A DNA stretch of 64,000 nucleotides from Candidatus Eisenbergiella merdavium (GTDB lineage: Bacteria; Bacillota; Clostridia; Lachnospirales; Lachnospiraceae). Positions 18,211 to 26,272 of this stretch are shown one piece after another. Position 1 is the first letter of the stretch. The number at the start of each line of letters is the position of its first letter. Both the position numbers and the translations under genes were made by a program. The stretch lies in assembly GCA_019119595.1 (NCBI GenBank), contig DWWS01000021.1, positions 177,338 to 241,337 of the forward strand, in the 5' to 3' direction. Under the pieces are notes generated by a model. That model did not search any database. It was given only the letters and a program-made list of their open reading frames with translations, and was not told where the DNA came from.

Positions 18211-18235
18211 AAAAAGATAAATCAAAGGAGCAAAG
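18192..18235 (+). promoter_or_regulatory. hairpin sequestering the MFS pump ribosome-binding site
   Basis: CTTTGCT (18192-18198) pairs with AGCAAAG (18229-18235), and TTGATTT (18201-18207) with AAATCAA (18219-18225), leaving a small TT/AGG internal loop. The pump SD AAAGGAG (18224-18230) is inside this stem, so translation should be low unless the fold is disturbed. The left arm is the T-rich tail of the preceding hairpin. Confidence 0.62.
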
Positions 18236-18239
18236 TAAA

Positions 18240-19574
18240 ATGATGAAAAACAGAATAAAGGAACTGCAGACCTTTCTCCTTCTCTGGAGCACCCAGTCTC
18301 TGTCACAGCTCGGAAGCGCGATGACGAATTTCGCTCTGACCCTCTGGCTCTATGAACAGACCGGCTCCGCCCTTCAGACGGCGCTGTTATCCATCTGTTC
18401 TTATGCGCCCTATGTGTGCATGAGCATTTTTGCCGGAGCGCTCAGCGACAGGTGGGATAAAAGGAAGACCATGCTGTGCTGCGATACCTTCGCGGCCTGC
18501 TGCACGGTTATGGTTTTTGTGCTTTTAAAAAATGATCTCCTGATGCCATGGCACATGTATCTGCTGAACGCTCTGAACGGGCTGATGAACACCGTCCAGC
18601 AGCCGGCGGGCGACGTTGCAATGACCCTGGTCATTCCGAAAAAGCACTACCAGCGCGCCAGCGGACTGCGCTCTTTGTCCAACTCGCTGATCACCATACT
18701 GAATCCGATGCTGGCCACCGCTCTCTATTCCTTTGCAGGGCTGGATACTGTGATCTGTGTGGATCTGGCGACCTTTGCAGCGGCCTTTGCCGCCCTGCTT
18801 TTTGTGATCCGGATCCCTTCTGTTTCTGAAAAGGAGCATGCCCGCGAACCCTTTGGCGAAGCCGTCCGTTCCGGGCTTCGCTACCTGCGGAAAAACCGGA
18901 TGATCCTTACCCTGATCCTGTTCCTTGCGGGCGTGAATCTGGTCGCCTCCGCCTTTGACGCGGTTCTTCCGGCATTCATCCTCCCAAGGCCAAACGGAGG
19001 GGACGCCGTTCTTGGGGCCGTCACCTCCTGCGCCGGCATTGCGACGCTGGCGGGAAGCCTGCTTGTGACGCTGCTTCCTGCCCCCTCAAACCGGATCCGG
19101 GTTATTTATGTCACCATGCTGATCAGCCTTGGCACGGAAAATTTTCTCCTCGCCTTTTCCAGAACCCCGCTTTTGTGGTGCCTGGGGCAGATTATCGGCT
19201 GGGTGCTCGTGCCGGTCATGAACGCCAATCTGGATGTGATCCTGCGCTCCACCATTCCGGTGGAAATGCAGGGACGGGTGTATTCCTGCCGGAATACCCT
19301 GCAGTTTTTTACCATTCCCGTGGGCTTCTTTCTCGGCGGCTATCTGGTTGACGAGGTCTGCGAGCCCATCATGGAAGCGGCGGCCTCAGACGGCATCCTG
19401 ACCGCGCTGTTTGGCTCAGGCAAGGGCTCCGGAGCCGCCCTGGTCCTTCTGATCCTTGGCGTCTGCGGAACGCTGATCTGCCTGATCTTTGGGAAAATTT
19501 TGAAAAAATACCGCTTTATCGATGTCGACACGCAGCGGCCATACATGGATACGCAGCGGCCCCACAGCTCATAG
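18240..19574 (+). CDS. MFS efflux transporter (MFS_3 / MefA-like)
   Basis: A 444-residue, 12-helix-type transporter. The opening LWSTQSLSQLGSAMTNFALTLWLYEQTGSA and the loop-2/3 motif GALSDRWDKRKTMLCCD are typical of MFS_3 drug exporters such as the macrolide pump MefA. ATG 18240 (a second ATG is at 18243) follows AAAGGAG. The last residues contain a short repeat (VDTQRPYMDTQRP). The leader ORF and SD-sequestering hairpin upstream support an inducible resistance-type pump, but the substrate is not readable from sequence. Confidence 0.88.
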   Translation: MMKNRIKELQTFLLLWSTQSLSQLGSAMTNFALTLWLYEQTGSALQTALLSICSYAPYVCMSIFAGALSDRWDKRKTMLCCDTFAACCTVMVFVLLKNDLLMPWHMYLLNALNGLMNTVQQPAGDVAMTLVIPKKHYQRASGLRSLSNSLITILNPMLATALYSFAGLDTVICVDLATFAAAFAALLFVIRIPSVSEKEHAREPFGEAVRSGLRYLRKNRMILTLILFLAGVNLVASAFDAVLPAFILPRPNGGDAVLGAVTSCAGIATLAGSLLVTLLPAPSNRIRVIYVTMLISLGTENFLLAFSRTPLLWCLGQIIGWVLVPVMNANLDVILRSTIPVEMQGRVYSCRNTLQFFTIPVGFFLGGYLVDEVCEPIMEAAASDGILTALFGSGKGSGAALVLLILGVCGTLICLIFGKILKKYRFIDVDTQRPYMDTQRPHSS

Positions 19575-19627
19575 GGCTTCCGTATTAGCCGGGAGAGCTG
19601 AAGGCTGCGGAAAATATTCGAAAAATG

Positions 19628-19656
19628 TGTAAGGGACTGCGAAAGCAGTCCCTTAT
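19628..19656. terminator. hairpin terminator between convergent genes
   Basis: AAGGGACTGC-GAAA-GCAGTCCCTT is a strong 10-bp stem with a GAAA loop between the MFS gene and the convergent dehydrogenase gene. The flanks are only moderately U-rich in either direction (TATATCT rightward, CACATTTTT leftward). Confidence 0.65.
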
Positions 19657-19715
19657 ATCTATACAATATGCCTGAGTATACAGAATGTGCCCGAGCACAC
19701 CGCCCCGAGACCTTT

Positions 19716-20684
19716 TCAGCCCACCACATTCCTCGCTTCCCCCGCCAGAAAGCCTTCAATATTCTTGCAGGTCTCCGTCACCACTCTGGTTCTCGCCTCC
19801 AGGCTGGCCCAGGCCATGTGCGGCGTGATGATCAGCCTGCTACTGTCCTGAAATTCCAGGAACGGGCTATCCGGAACCATGGGCTCCTTCTCCAGCACAT
19901 CCAGGCCCGCCGCCGCGATCAGGTTTTCGGAAAGCGCCGTGCACAGATCCGCCTCCTTCACCACAGGCCCCCGCGCCACGTTGATCAGGATGGCGGACGG
20001 CTTCATTTTTTTCAGGGCCGCGAGATCGATCAGCCCCCTCGTCCGGTCGCTCAGCGGGCAGTGCAGAGAGAGCACATCGGAACGGGCGAGAAGCGTATCA
20101 AAGTCCACCTGCTCATAGTCCGTGCAGGTACTGCGGCCTGAGGCGGAATAGAAGATCACCCGGCATCCAAAGGCCTGCGCGATGGCCGCCACCCTTCTGC
20201 CGATGTTCCCCATACCTACAATTCCCCAGGTCTTTCCCTCCAGCTCGCCGAAGGTCATTCCGAAATGGGAAAAGCCAGACTGGGAGGCGTAAACGCCGTT
20301 TTTCACATAATCATCGTAATAGCGCAGCTTTTCCAGAAGATAGAGCGCCATGGCAAAGGTATGCTGCGCCACCACCGCCGTGGAATAATTTCTCACGTTC
20401 ACCACAGTAATTCCCCGGCTGCGGCAGTAATCCAGATCAATGTTGTCATAGCCGGTGGCAAATTCGCAGATCAGCCTGACGCGGGCCGCGCCGCTCAACG
20501 TCGCTTCATTCATGGGCGTCTTGTTCACCACAATGATATCCGCATCCCTGACCCGCTCCGGAGCCTCATTTGCCGTGGTGTTTGAATAAAGAACCACCTC
20601 TCCGTATTTCTCAAAGAGGGCTACGGATACGTCCTCCCCCACGCTGCTTCTGTCCAGCACCACAATTTTCATCCCAGTTTCCAT
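19716..20684 (-). CDS. D-2-hydroxyacid dehydrogenase
   Basis: A 322-residue NAD-dependent 2-hydroxyacid dehydrogenase. It has the Rossmann motif GKTWGIVGMGNIGRRVAAIA, an early VRLICEFATGYDNIDLDYC loop, INVARGPVVKEADL with the catalytic Arg, a PMVPDSP segment and ITPHMAWAS with the catalytic His. The family reduces 2-keto acids (glyoxylate, hydroxypyruvate, pyruvate and others) and the exact substrate cannot be assigned. Starts at 20684 (METGMK) or 20672 (MKIVVL) are both possible because neither SD is strong. The start region abuts a 16-bp tandem repeat. Confidence 0.88.
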   Translation of the reverse strand: METGMKIVVLDRSSVGEDVSVALFEKYGEVVLYSNTTANEAPERVRDADIIVVNKTPMNEATLSGAARVRLICEFATGYDNIDLDYCRSRGITVVNVRNYSTAVVAQHTFAMALYLLEKLRYYDDYVKNGVYASQSGFSHFGMTFGELEGKTWGIVGMGNIGRRVAAIAQAFGCRVIFYSASGRSTCTDYEQVDFDTLLARSDVLSLHCPLSDRTRGLIDLAALKKMKPSAILINVARGPVVKEADLCTALSENLIAAAGLDVLEKEPMVPDSPFLEFQDSSRLIITPHMAWASLEARTRVVTETCKNIEGFLAGEARNVVG

Positions 20685-20751
20685 CCTGTTCCGTCTCCAT
20701 TCTCTTCAGTCTCTATTCCGTCCAGTCTTCATTCCCTTCAGTCTTCATTCC
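20683..20751. repeat. 16-bp imperfect tandem repeat at the dehydrogenase gene start
   Basis: Four consecutive 16-bp units begin at 20683, 20699, 20715 and 20731, with a partial fifth at 20747. Their consensus is about ATTCCNTTCAGTCTTC. They fill the space between the dehydrogenase gene and the GH31 stop codon. Confidence 0.75.
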
Positions 20752-20758
20752 ATAGCGG

Positions 20759-23161
20759 TCATTCCGGCTGGGCGGTCAAAAGCTCGCTGATGCATTTCAC
20801 CAGATCCCCGTCCAGGTTCATCGCCTGGAGCTGGCTGAGAATAACCAGCGGATTTTTCCCGCTTCGCACAAGAGCGTTGATCGCTGACTTTTTATCAAAT
20901 TCCATTTCCGCCTGATCCAGGAACCGGGCTATTGCCCCCGCCGCGTCATTGCGCGCAAGGGTAAGCGCATCGGCAAAGGTCACCGTTTTTTCCGTCTCCA
21001 CATCCGTCGCGGGAAGCTCCAGGATCAGACAGTGCTTCTGTTGATCGTAGGACTGCCCGATGGACAGCGCTTTCCCGTTTTCCAGGCAGACGGCAGGCGC
21101 GTCCGTACAGCCGTACAGCTCTATTCTATACGACCTTTTCTCTGGAAGCAATTCCTTTACCGCCGCGCCGTTTTTGCCCTGCGCCGGACGGATCACGATT
21201 TTCTGCTCTCCCTTCCATTTCAGCGCAAAACCGGTTTCCACGCAGGCTCCCTTTTCATAATCGCAGGATACGTTGTCATCCTCATACAGAGTGAAGCTTC
21301 CGTCCGCTCCCGCAAACATTTTCAAAACCAGCCTGTCCGGATTGCCGCATACGCTCGCCGCGTCCGCCGCCTCCTGCATGGGCACGATGGCCCCCGCCCT
21401 GGCGAGCACCGGGATCGTCTCGATCCCGCGGTACATATCCAGAACGCGCCCGCCCTGATAGATCGTTCCGTCAAAGAAATCCATGTAAAGCCCCTCCGGA
21501 AGCCACACGGTTTCCTTCGCCCGGTTCAGCCCTTTGATCCGCGGGGAGGTGACCGGCATCACGATCAGCTCAGAGCCAAAGCAGTATTCATTGGGCACCC
21601 GGTACGCGGCCTCCTCCAGCGGGTGCTCATAATACATGGGAAGCACCAGCGGGATATCCTGCGCATAAGCCCGGTGATTCATGGTATACAGATAGGGCAC
21701 CAGCTGATGGCGAAGCCGCAGGAAATCATCCATCACAGCCCGCACCTCCGCCTTAAACCGCCAGGGCTCCTTGCCGTTAAACTCATTTTTTGTGCTGTGC
21801 AGACGGTTGATGGGAGAAAATACGCCGAACTGATACCAGCGCCCCTCCAGCTCATCGTCTTTATAGCCGTTCATGTGTCCCCCGATATCATGGCTCCACC
21901 AGCCATAGCCGATGTTCGACGCCGTGCTGGTAAAATAGGGCTGGAAGCGCAGAGATTCCCAGGTGATCACCGTATCTCCGGAAAATCCCACCGGATACCG
22001 GTGAGAGCCGGGCCCCGCATACCGGGAGAAGGTCATCGGGCGCTTCCCGTCTCTGCCGTTATCAAGAAAATGAAAATGATTCAGCATCCAAAGAGGATCC
22101 AGCCCCTCCAGCTTTGTGATGCCGCCCTGCTGCCAGTCGATCCACCAGAAATCCACGCCTCTTTCCTCATTGGGATGATGGGCATATTTAAAATAGGCGG
22201 CCAGAAAGGCCGGATCCGTGATCTCAAAGGAAACCGGCTCCTCCCTGGAAATATCCTTTCCAAGCTCCTTCGCCATGGCTTCATACATTTCCTCATAGGC
22301 GCGCACCCCGTCCGCCGGATGCACGTTCAGCGTGATCTTCATTCCCCGCTCATGCAGGCAGTCCATGAACCGCTTCGGATCCGGGAAAAAGTCCGGATTC
22401 CAAGTATATCCGGTCCAGCCCGTGCCGTATTTGGGGTCAATATGAACCAGATGCCAGTCCATATCCACCACCGCAACGGTGAAGGAAATGCCTTCCTCAT
22501 CAAACCTGCGCATCAGCTCCAGATAGCTTCCCTCGGTATATTCATAATAACGGCTCCACCAGTTTCCCAGCGCAAAACGGGGAAGCATGGGCGTTTTGCC
22601 GCACAGATAATAAAAATCCTTCAGGCAGCCGAGATAATCCGCCCCATATCCCCAGAAATAAAGATCGCAGACTCCCTTTTTCCTCGGCTCCACCCAGCCA
22701 TCCGCGTTCAGCGTCAGGGAAGCGGAGTCGTCCAGCACGGAAAAGCCCTGCCTGGAAACCAGCCCGTGCCCCAGCTCGCAGGCTCCGTCTATGGTGTCCA
22801 GCGTTCTCGCCGTACCCTTAAGATCATGCAGCTCGTCTCCATAATGCCAGGTCGAGCCTCCGCCGATCCCGTACACCTGAACCATCAGGCCTCTCGGATC
22901 GAAGGCTTTTTTGTTATAGGTAAGCCTCAGCCGCTCCGTAACGATGACCAGCTCCTCCTGCGTCTCCTTCATTTCAAAGGCAGTCTCCGGGAAATCCCGG
23001 TTCAGCACCGTCTGCGTGGCGCGTTCCTCAAAAATGCCGTCCTCGCTGTATTCCAGACGCAGAAGCCCCTCCGTCAGCACGGTGATCCGGTATTTGTCCC
23101 CCTTTACCATGTTCTTTTCTCTTGCTTCCGGGCTTGCCGGAAGACGGTAGATTGCTTTCAT
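20759..23161 (-). CDS. GH31 family glycosidase (alpha-glucosidase/alpha-xylosidase type)
   Basis: An 800-residue protein. The N-terminal beta-sandwich (about 1-190) precedes a TIM barrel beginning FALGNWWSRYYEYTEGSYLELM. The catalytic nucleophile is in VDFWWIDWQQGG (about D342) and the acid/base in VGFSGDTVITWESL (about D396); the barrel also has FTVAVVDMDWH and SHDIGGHMNG. A DUF5110-like C-terminal beta region follows, with an additional helical tail of ~70 residues (ARFLDQAEMEFDKKSAINAL onwards) that GH31 enzymes do not need. ATG 23161 follows GGAGGG; a longer frame to 23236 has no SD. No signal peptide is seen, so it is probably cytosolic. Specificity is not certain. Confidence 0.9.
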   Translation of the reverse strand: MKAIYRLPASPEAREKNMVKGDKYRITVLTEGLLRLEYSEDGIFEERATQTVLNRDFPETAFEMKETQEELVIVTERLRLTYNKKAFDPRGLMVQVYGIGGGSTWHYGDELHDLKGTARTLDTIDGACELGHGLVSRQGFSVLDDSASLTLNADGWVEPRKKGVCDLYFWGYGADYLGCLKDFYYLCGKTPMLPRFALGNWWSRYYEYTEGSYLELMRRFDEEGISFTVAVVDMDWHLVHIDPKYGTGWTGYTWNPDFFPDPKRFMDCLHERGMKITLNVHPADGVRAYEEMYEAMAKELGKDISREEPVSFEITDPAFLAAYFKYAHHPNEERGVDFWWIDWQQGGITKLEGLDPLWMLNHFHFLDNGRDGKRPMTFSRYAGPGSHRYPVGFSGDTVITWESLRFQPYFTSTASNIGYGWWSHDIGGHMNGYKDDELEGRWYQFGVFSPINRLHSTKNEFNGKEPWRFKAEVRAVMDDFLRLRHQLVPYLYTMNHRAYAQDIPLVLPMYYEHPLEEAAYRVPNEYCFGSELIVMPVTSPRIKGLNRAKETVWLPEGLYMDFFDGTIYQGGRVLDMYRGIETIPVLARAGAIVPMQEAADAASVCGNPDRLVLKMFAGADGSFTLYEDDNVSCDYEKGACVETGFALKWKGEQKIVIRPAQGKNGAAVKELLPEKRSYRIELYGCTDAPAVCLENGKALSIGQSYDQQKHCLILELPATDVETEKTVTFADALTLARNDAAGAIARFLDQAEMEFDKKSAINALVRSGKNPLVILSQLQAMNLDGDLVKCISELLTAQPE

Positions 23162-23179
23162 CTTTCCCTCCATTTTTTT

Positions 23180-23265
23180 GTATGAGCCGTCAGGCTGCCG
23201 CCGCAGACGGCAGAAATGCCCCGGACGGGCGCCCATGAAATCATGAGGTCGGCCATCCGGGGCGT
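23180..23265 (-). promoter_or_regulatory. two hairpins in the GH31 leader
   Basis: Between pgi and the GH31 gene, minus-strand RNA can form GCCCCGGA...TCCGGGGC and, nearer the start, GCCGTC...GACGGC, ending a few bases before the GGAGGG site. These may stop pgi transcription or structure the leader; no U tract follows. They recall the hairpin-rich leaders described elsewhere in the window. Confidence 0.5.
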
Positions 23266-23397
23266 CTCATTCCGGTAAAATATATTCTTCTTTCGCTATA
23301 TAGCTTTCTTCCGCTTCGTCCCACGCTCCGTTCCTATCCGTTTTCCGACAGGCGGGCTCATGCTCCAAACTGCTTCACGGCACGATACGGCGGACTA

Positions 23398-24744
23398 TTA
23401 CAGTCTCTTCAGAAGCTCCTCTCTCTGGGCTTCATAGCCGGGCTTTCCGAGAAGGGCGAACATGTTCTTCTTGTAGCTTTCCACGCCGGGCTGATTGAAC
23501 GGATTCACGCCGAGCAGATATCCGCTTACGCCGCAGGCGAACTCGAAGAAATAGAAGAGCTGGCCAAGGTAAAACTCATCCACCTCGGGAACGTTGACCA
23601 TCAGGTTGGGAACCTGTCCGTCCGTATGCGCAAGGATCGTTCCGTTCATGGCGCTCTTATTTACAAAGTCCACGCTCTTTCCTGCCAGATAGTTGAGGCC
23701 GTCCAGATCCACGGGCTCCTCGTTGATGATGATCTCCTCTCTGGACTTCTCGATGTTGATCACCGTTTCAAACATGATGCGGGCGCCGTCCTGAATGAAC
23801 TGTCCCATGGAATGCAGATCCGTGGTCAGATCGACGCTTGCCGGGAAGATTCCCTTCTGATCCTTGCCCTCGCTCTCGCCGTAGAGCTGCTTCCACCATT
23901 CGGAAACATAATGCACGCTGGGCTCGTAGTTGGCCAGAATCTCAACGGATTTTCCTTTTCTCAGCAGGATATTGCGGATGGCCGCATACAGCAGGGCGTC
24001 GTTCTTCTCATATTCCGTCTCCAGAGCCAGCTTACGTCCCTCTGCCGCGCCTTCCATCAGCTTGTCGATATCCGCTCCGCTCACCGCGATGGGAAGCAGT
24101 CCCACAGCCGTCAGCACGGAGAAGCGTCCTCCGACGTCATCCGGCACAACGAAGGTTTCGTAGCCTTCCTCCGTCGCAAGTCCCTTCAGGGATCCCTTCG
24201 CGCGGTCCGTGGTCGCGTAGATTCTCTTCGCGGCCTCTTCCTTGCCGTACTTCTTCTCCATCATCTCCTTGAACACGCGGAACGCGATGGCGGGCTCCGT
24301 GGTGGTTCCGGACTTGGAGATCATGTTGATGGAGAAATCCCTGTCTCCGATCACATCGATCAGATGCCTGATATAAGTGGAGCTGATGGAATTTCCAACA
24401 AAATAGATTTCAGGAGTCTTCCTGATCTCTTTGCTCACACTGTTGTAAAAGCTGTGTCTTAAGAATTCAATGGCAGCTCTCGCTCCAAGATAGGAGCCGC
24501 CGATACCGATCACCAGCAGAACCTCGGAATCGCTCTGGATCTTGGCCGCAGCCTTTTTGATCCTCGCAAACTCTTCCTTATCGTAATCCACGGGCAGATC
24601 GATCCAGCCCAGGAAATCATTTCCCGCTCCCGTTTTGGAAACCAGAACATCCCTGGCTTCGCAGACGGTCTTTTTCATAAAATCTACTTCATGAGCGCCG
24701 ATAAAGGACGCCGCCTTTGAATAATCAAAAGTCACCTTGCTCAT
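23398..24744 (-). CDS. pgi: glucose-6-phosphate isomerase
   Basis: A 448-residue cytosolic enzyme interconverting glucose-6-P and fructose-6-P. The family signatures are clear: [33 protein letters not shown] (sugar-phosphate binding), [16 protein letters not shown] and the C-terminal [16 protein letters not shown] with the catalytic lysine region. Its length matches the short Firmicutes form. ATG 24744 follows AGGAGG and is preceded by an unusual three-hairpin leader. It connects with GH31, glgB and the pentose genes in the same window. Confidence 0.97.
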   Translation of the reverse strand: MSKVTFDYSKAASFIGAHEVDFMKKTVCEARDVLVSKTGAGNDFLGWIDLPVDYDKEEFARIKKAAAKIQSDSEVLLVIGIGGSYLGARAAIEFLRHSFYNSVSKEIRKTPEIYFVGNSISSTYIRHLIDVIGDRDFSINMISKSGTTTEPAIAFRVFKEMMEKKYGKEEAAKRIYATTDRAKGSLKGLATEEGYETFVVPDDVGGRFSVLTAVGLLPIAVSGADIDKLMEGAAEGRKLALETEYEKNDALLYAAIRNILLRKGKSVEILANYEPSVHYVSEWWKQLYGESEGKDQKGIFPASVDLTTDLHSMGQFIQDGARIMFETVINIEKSREEIIINEEPVDLDGLNYLAGKSVDFVNKSAMNGTILAHTDGQVPNLMVNVPEVDEFYLGQLFYFFEFACGVSGYLLGVNPFNQPGVESYKKNMFALLGKPGYEAQREELLKRL

Positions 24745-24748
24745 TTCT

Positions 24749-24860
24749 TATCCTCCTGTTCCGCCGCCGCAGGCGGCATAAAATCATAAAAGAATGCCGG
24801 AGGCATTCTTTGGCACGAACGAAGTTCGTGTCAGCCTCCTGTTCTGCCGCATCCTGCGGC
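24749..24860 (-). promoter_or_regulatory. structured leader, family 1 (H0-SD'-H1-H2-H3-SD) before pgi
   Basis: In minus-strand order: H0 GCCGC/GCGGC (24860-24846), an SD-like AGGAGG (24840-24835), H1 CACGAAC/GTTCGTG (24830-24814), H2 AAGAATGCC/GGCATTCTT (24810-24790), H3 GCCGCC/GGCGGC (24777-24763), then the true AGGAGG and ATG. Both AGGAGG motifs are preceded by GAAC after a GC hairpin, as if a module had been duplicated. Confidence 0.75.
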
Positions 24861-24886
24861 AAACAAATCTCTGTAAATCCGCTCTT

Positions 24887-24915
24887 AGTTTAACAAAGAT
24901 GTGTGGCCTTTTCAA
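24887..24915 (-). promoter_or_regulatory. candidate pgi promoter
   Basis: Minus-strand TTGAAA (24915-24910), 17 bases, then TAAACT (24892-24887). Transcription from here would include the whole hairpin leader of ~135 bases. Confidence 0.6.
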
Positions 24916-24919
24916 GATT

Positions 24920-25732
24920 TTATGCAAAAAATTCCTTCAGCAGCTCCTCCAGCTCCTTCTCCTGCGTCTTGGAAAAAACCTGCTCCTCCATGCGCTTCTC
25001 TGCGGCGCTTTTTCCGGCGGCAGCACCCTGTATCTGCCTTCCTTCCGCCGCCTGCTCATCTGCAAAAGCAAAGGCCGCCACGGCTTCCGGCTCTTCCGGC
25101 ATTCCGGCCGTCTCAACCGGATCAGGCACGCTCCCGGCAAAGGGCTCCTGCGCTTTTGGCTTTTTCGTGTTTGCAGCATCCGGGCTCCCACCCTCCGCAA
25201 GCAGCTCTGCCTCATCCAGGACGGCCAGCCGGGGCGCCATATGATTTTCCAGAAAATCCGTCAGGCTTACCTTCAGAAGCTCCTTTTTTCCCTCCAGATC
25301 CACAAGCCCGGAAATGCTGAAATACAGATACAGCCCCAGAAAGCTCATCAGATAAAAAGGAAGGATCTCTCCCAATGTCTTCCCGTCGATGATCGCCGCA
25401 CAGGCTCCAAGACCGGCCGCAAGGACCGCGAGCAGCATGAGCTGGCCGGACAGATGGGCCAGCCCGTCCACCGTAAGCCTGCCGATCTGTATTTTTCCCA
25501 TGAATTTTTCCACAAACGCCGGAATATTGGACACTCCGTTGTTAAGCCTGTAGCAGTTTCTGAATTTTACCTTGCATTGCTTCAGGATCCGGTTCTGAGT
25601 GGTGGACATGTTTTCCGCCTCACGGATCAGGGAATTCAAAAAAATTCCGGTGATAAACCTGCATAAAATACTCAGCAGCAGCAGTATAATGGTCATAGCC
25701 ACAAGTTCTTTATTTTCCAGAAATGATGCCAT
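24920..25732 (-). CDS. conserved membrane protein of unknown function
   Basis: A 270-residue protein. An N-terminal helix (LVAMTIILLLLSILCRFITGIFL) and two more near residues 95-115 and 130-150 (LMLLAVLAAGLGACAAII, LPFYLMSFLGLYLYFSISGLV) precede a charged, Ala/Glu/Pro-rich cytosolic tail that ends in a Glu/Leu/Lys helix. A short region between helix 1 and helix 2 (QNRILKQCKVKFRNCYRLNN) looks conserved. Start 25732 has GAGGA upstream; the longer frame to 25858 has none. I do not recognise a family. It is divergent from the TSCPD and murG genes. Confidence 0.7.
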   Translation of the reverse strand: MASFLENKELVAMTIILLLLSILCRFITGIFLNSLIREAENMSTTQNRILKQCKVKFRNCYRLNNGVSNIPAFVEKFMGKIQIGRLTVDGLAHLSGQLMLLAVLAAGLGACAAIIDGKTLGEILPFYLMSFLGLYLYFSISGLVDLEGKKELLKVSLTDFLENHMAPRLAVLDEAELLAEGGSPDAANTKKPKAQEPFAGSVPDPVETAGMPEEPEAVAAFAFADEQAAEGRQIQGAAAGKSAAEKRMEEQVFSKTQEKELEELLKEFFA

Positions 25733-25883
25733 ATCGTCCTCCGATCCCGGATTTTTATCCGCCGTATCTGTATTATAGAAGGCGCCCGCCTCTCCTACAA
25801 TACCGCCGGGCCTGAATCCGGACGTAAAATTTCGCTTCCTTTTCCCGCAAATATCCATAATTCTCTATTTCCTGTGAAAAGGC

Positions 25884-25912
25884 TGGCAACAAAGGACGAT
25901 ATTTGATATAAT
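25884..25912 (+). promoter_or_regulatory. candidate promoter of the TSCPD-murG pair
   Basis: An extended -10, TGATATAAT (TATAAT at 25907-25912), with a weak TGGCAA 17 bases upstream, lies 82 bases before ATG 25994. Confidence 0.5.
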
Positions 25913-25993
25913 GCGTATGGTCGGTTGTCTGCTGCCGCTTTTATCCAAAGCAGGCCAGAACTGCCGGACAAAAACGAATTGGAGGCATTCATT

Positions 25994-26245
25994 ATGAAAT
26001 ATAAGACAAAAGGCACCTGCTCCAGCTACATCGACATTGAGATGGACGGAAACATCATCAAATCCGTCGCCTTTACCGGCGGCTGCAACGGTAATCTGCA
26101 GGGAATCTCCAGACTGGTGGAGGGCATGAAGGCGGAGGACGCTATTTCCCGCCTGAAGGGCATCCGGTGCGGCTTCAAGCCCACATCCTGCCCGGATCAG
26201 CTCGCTGCCGCCCTGGAAACTCTGCTCGCTCAGGGCCAGGCTTAA
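25994..26245 (+). CDS. TSCPD-domain protein (TIGR03905 type)
   Basis: A small protein of 83 residues. The whole chain is one TSCPD domain: MKYKTKGTCSSYIDIEMDG, then FTGGCNGNLQGISRLVEGM and the signature PTSCPDQLAAAL. The four cysteines (C9, C35, C56 and C63) are in the usual places. The domain resembles the zinc-binding C-terminal part of class II ribonucleotide reductases, but the function of these free-standing proteins is not established. GGAGG precedes ATG 25994. MurG follows 27 bases later on the same strand. Confidence 0.88.
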   Translation: MKYKTKGTCSSYIDIEMDGNIIKSVAFTGGCNGNLQGISRLVEGMKAEDAISRLKGIRCGFKPTSCPDQLAAALETLLAQGQA

Positions 26246-26272
26246 ACATCAAACAGTCCGGGGGAAGTATTC

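Noticed and set aside
20759..23236. Long open frames antisense to GH31, metG, araA, glgB, pgi and the sulfatases
   Set aside because: They are shadows of GC-rich coding sequence: basic, low-complexity translations, no ribosome sites and no recognisable domains, while the opposite strand encodes a clear enzyme in each case.
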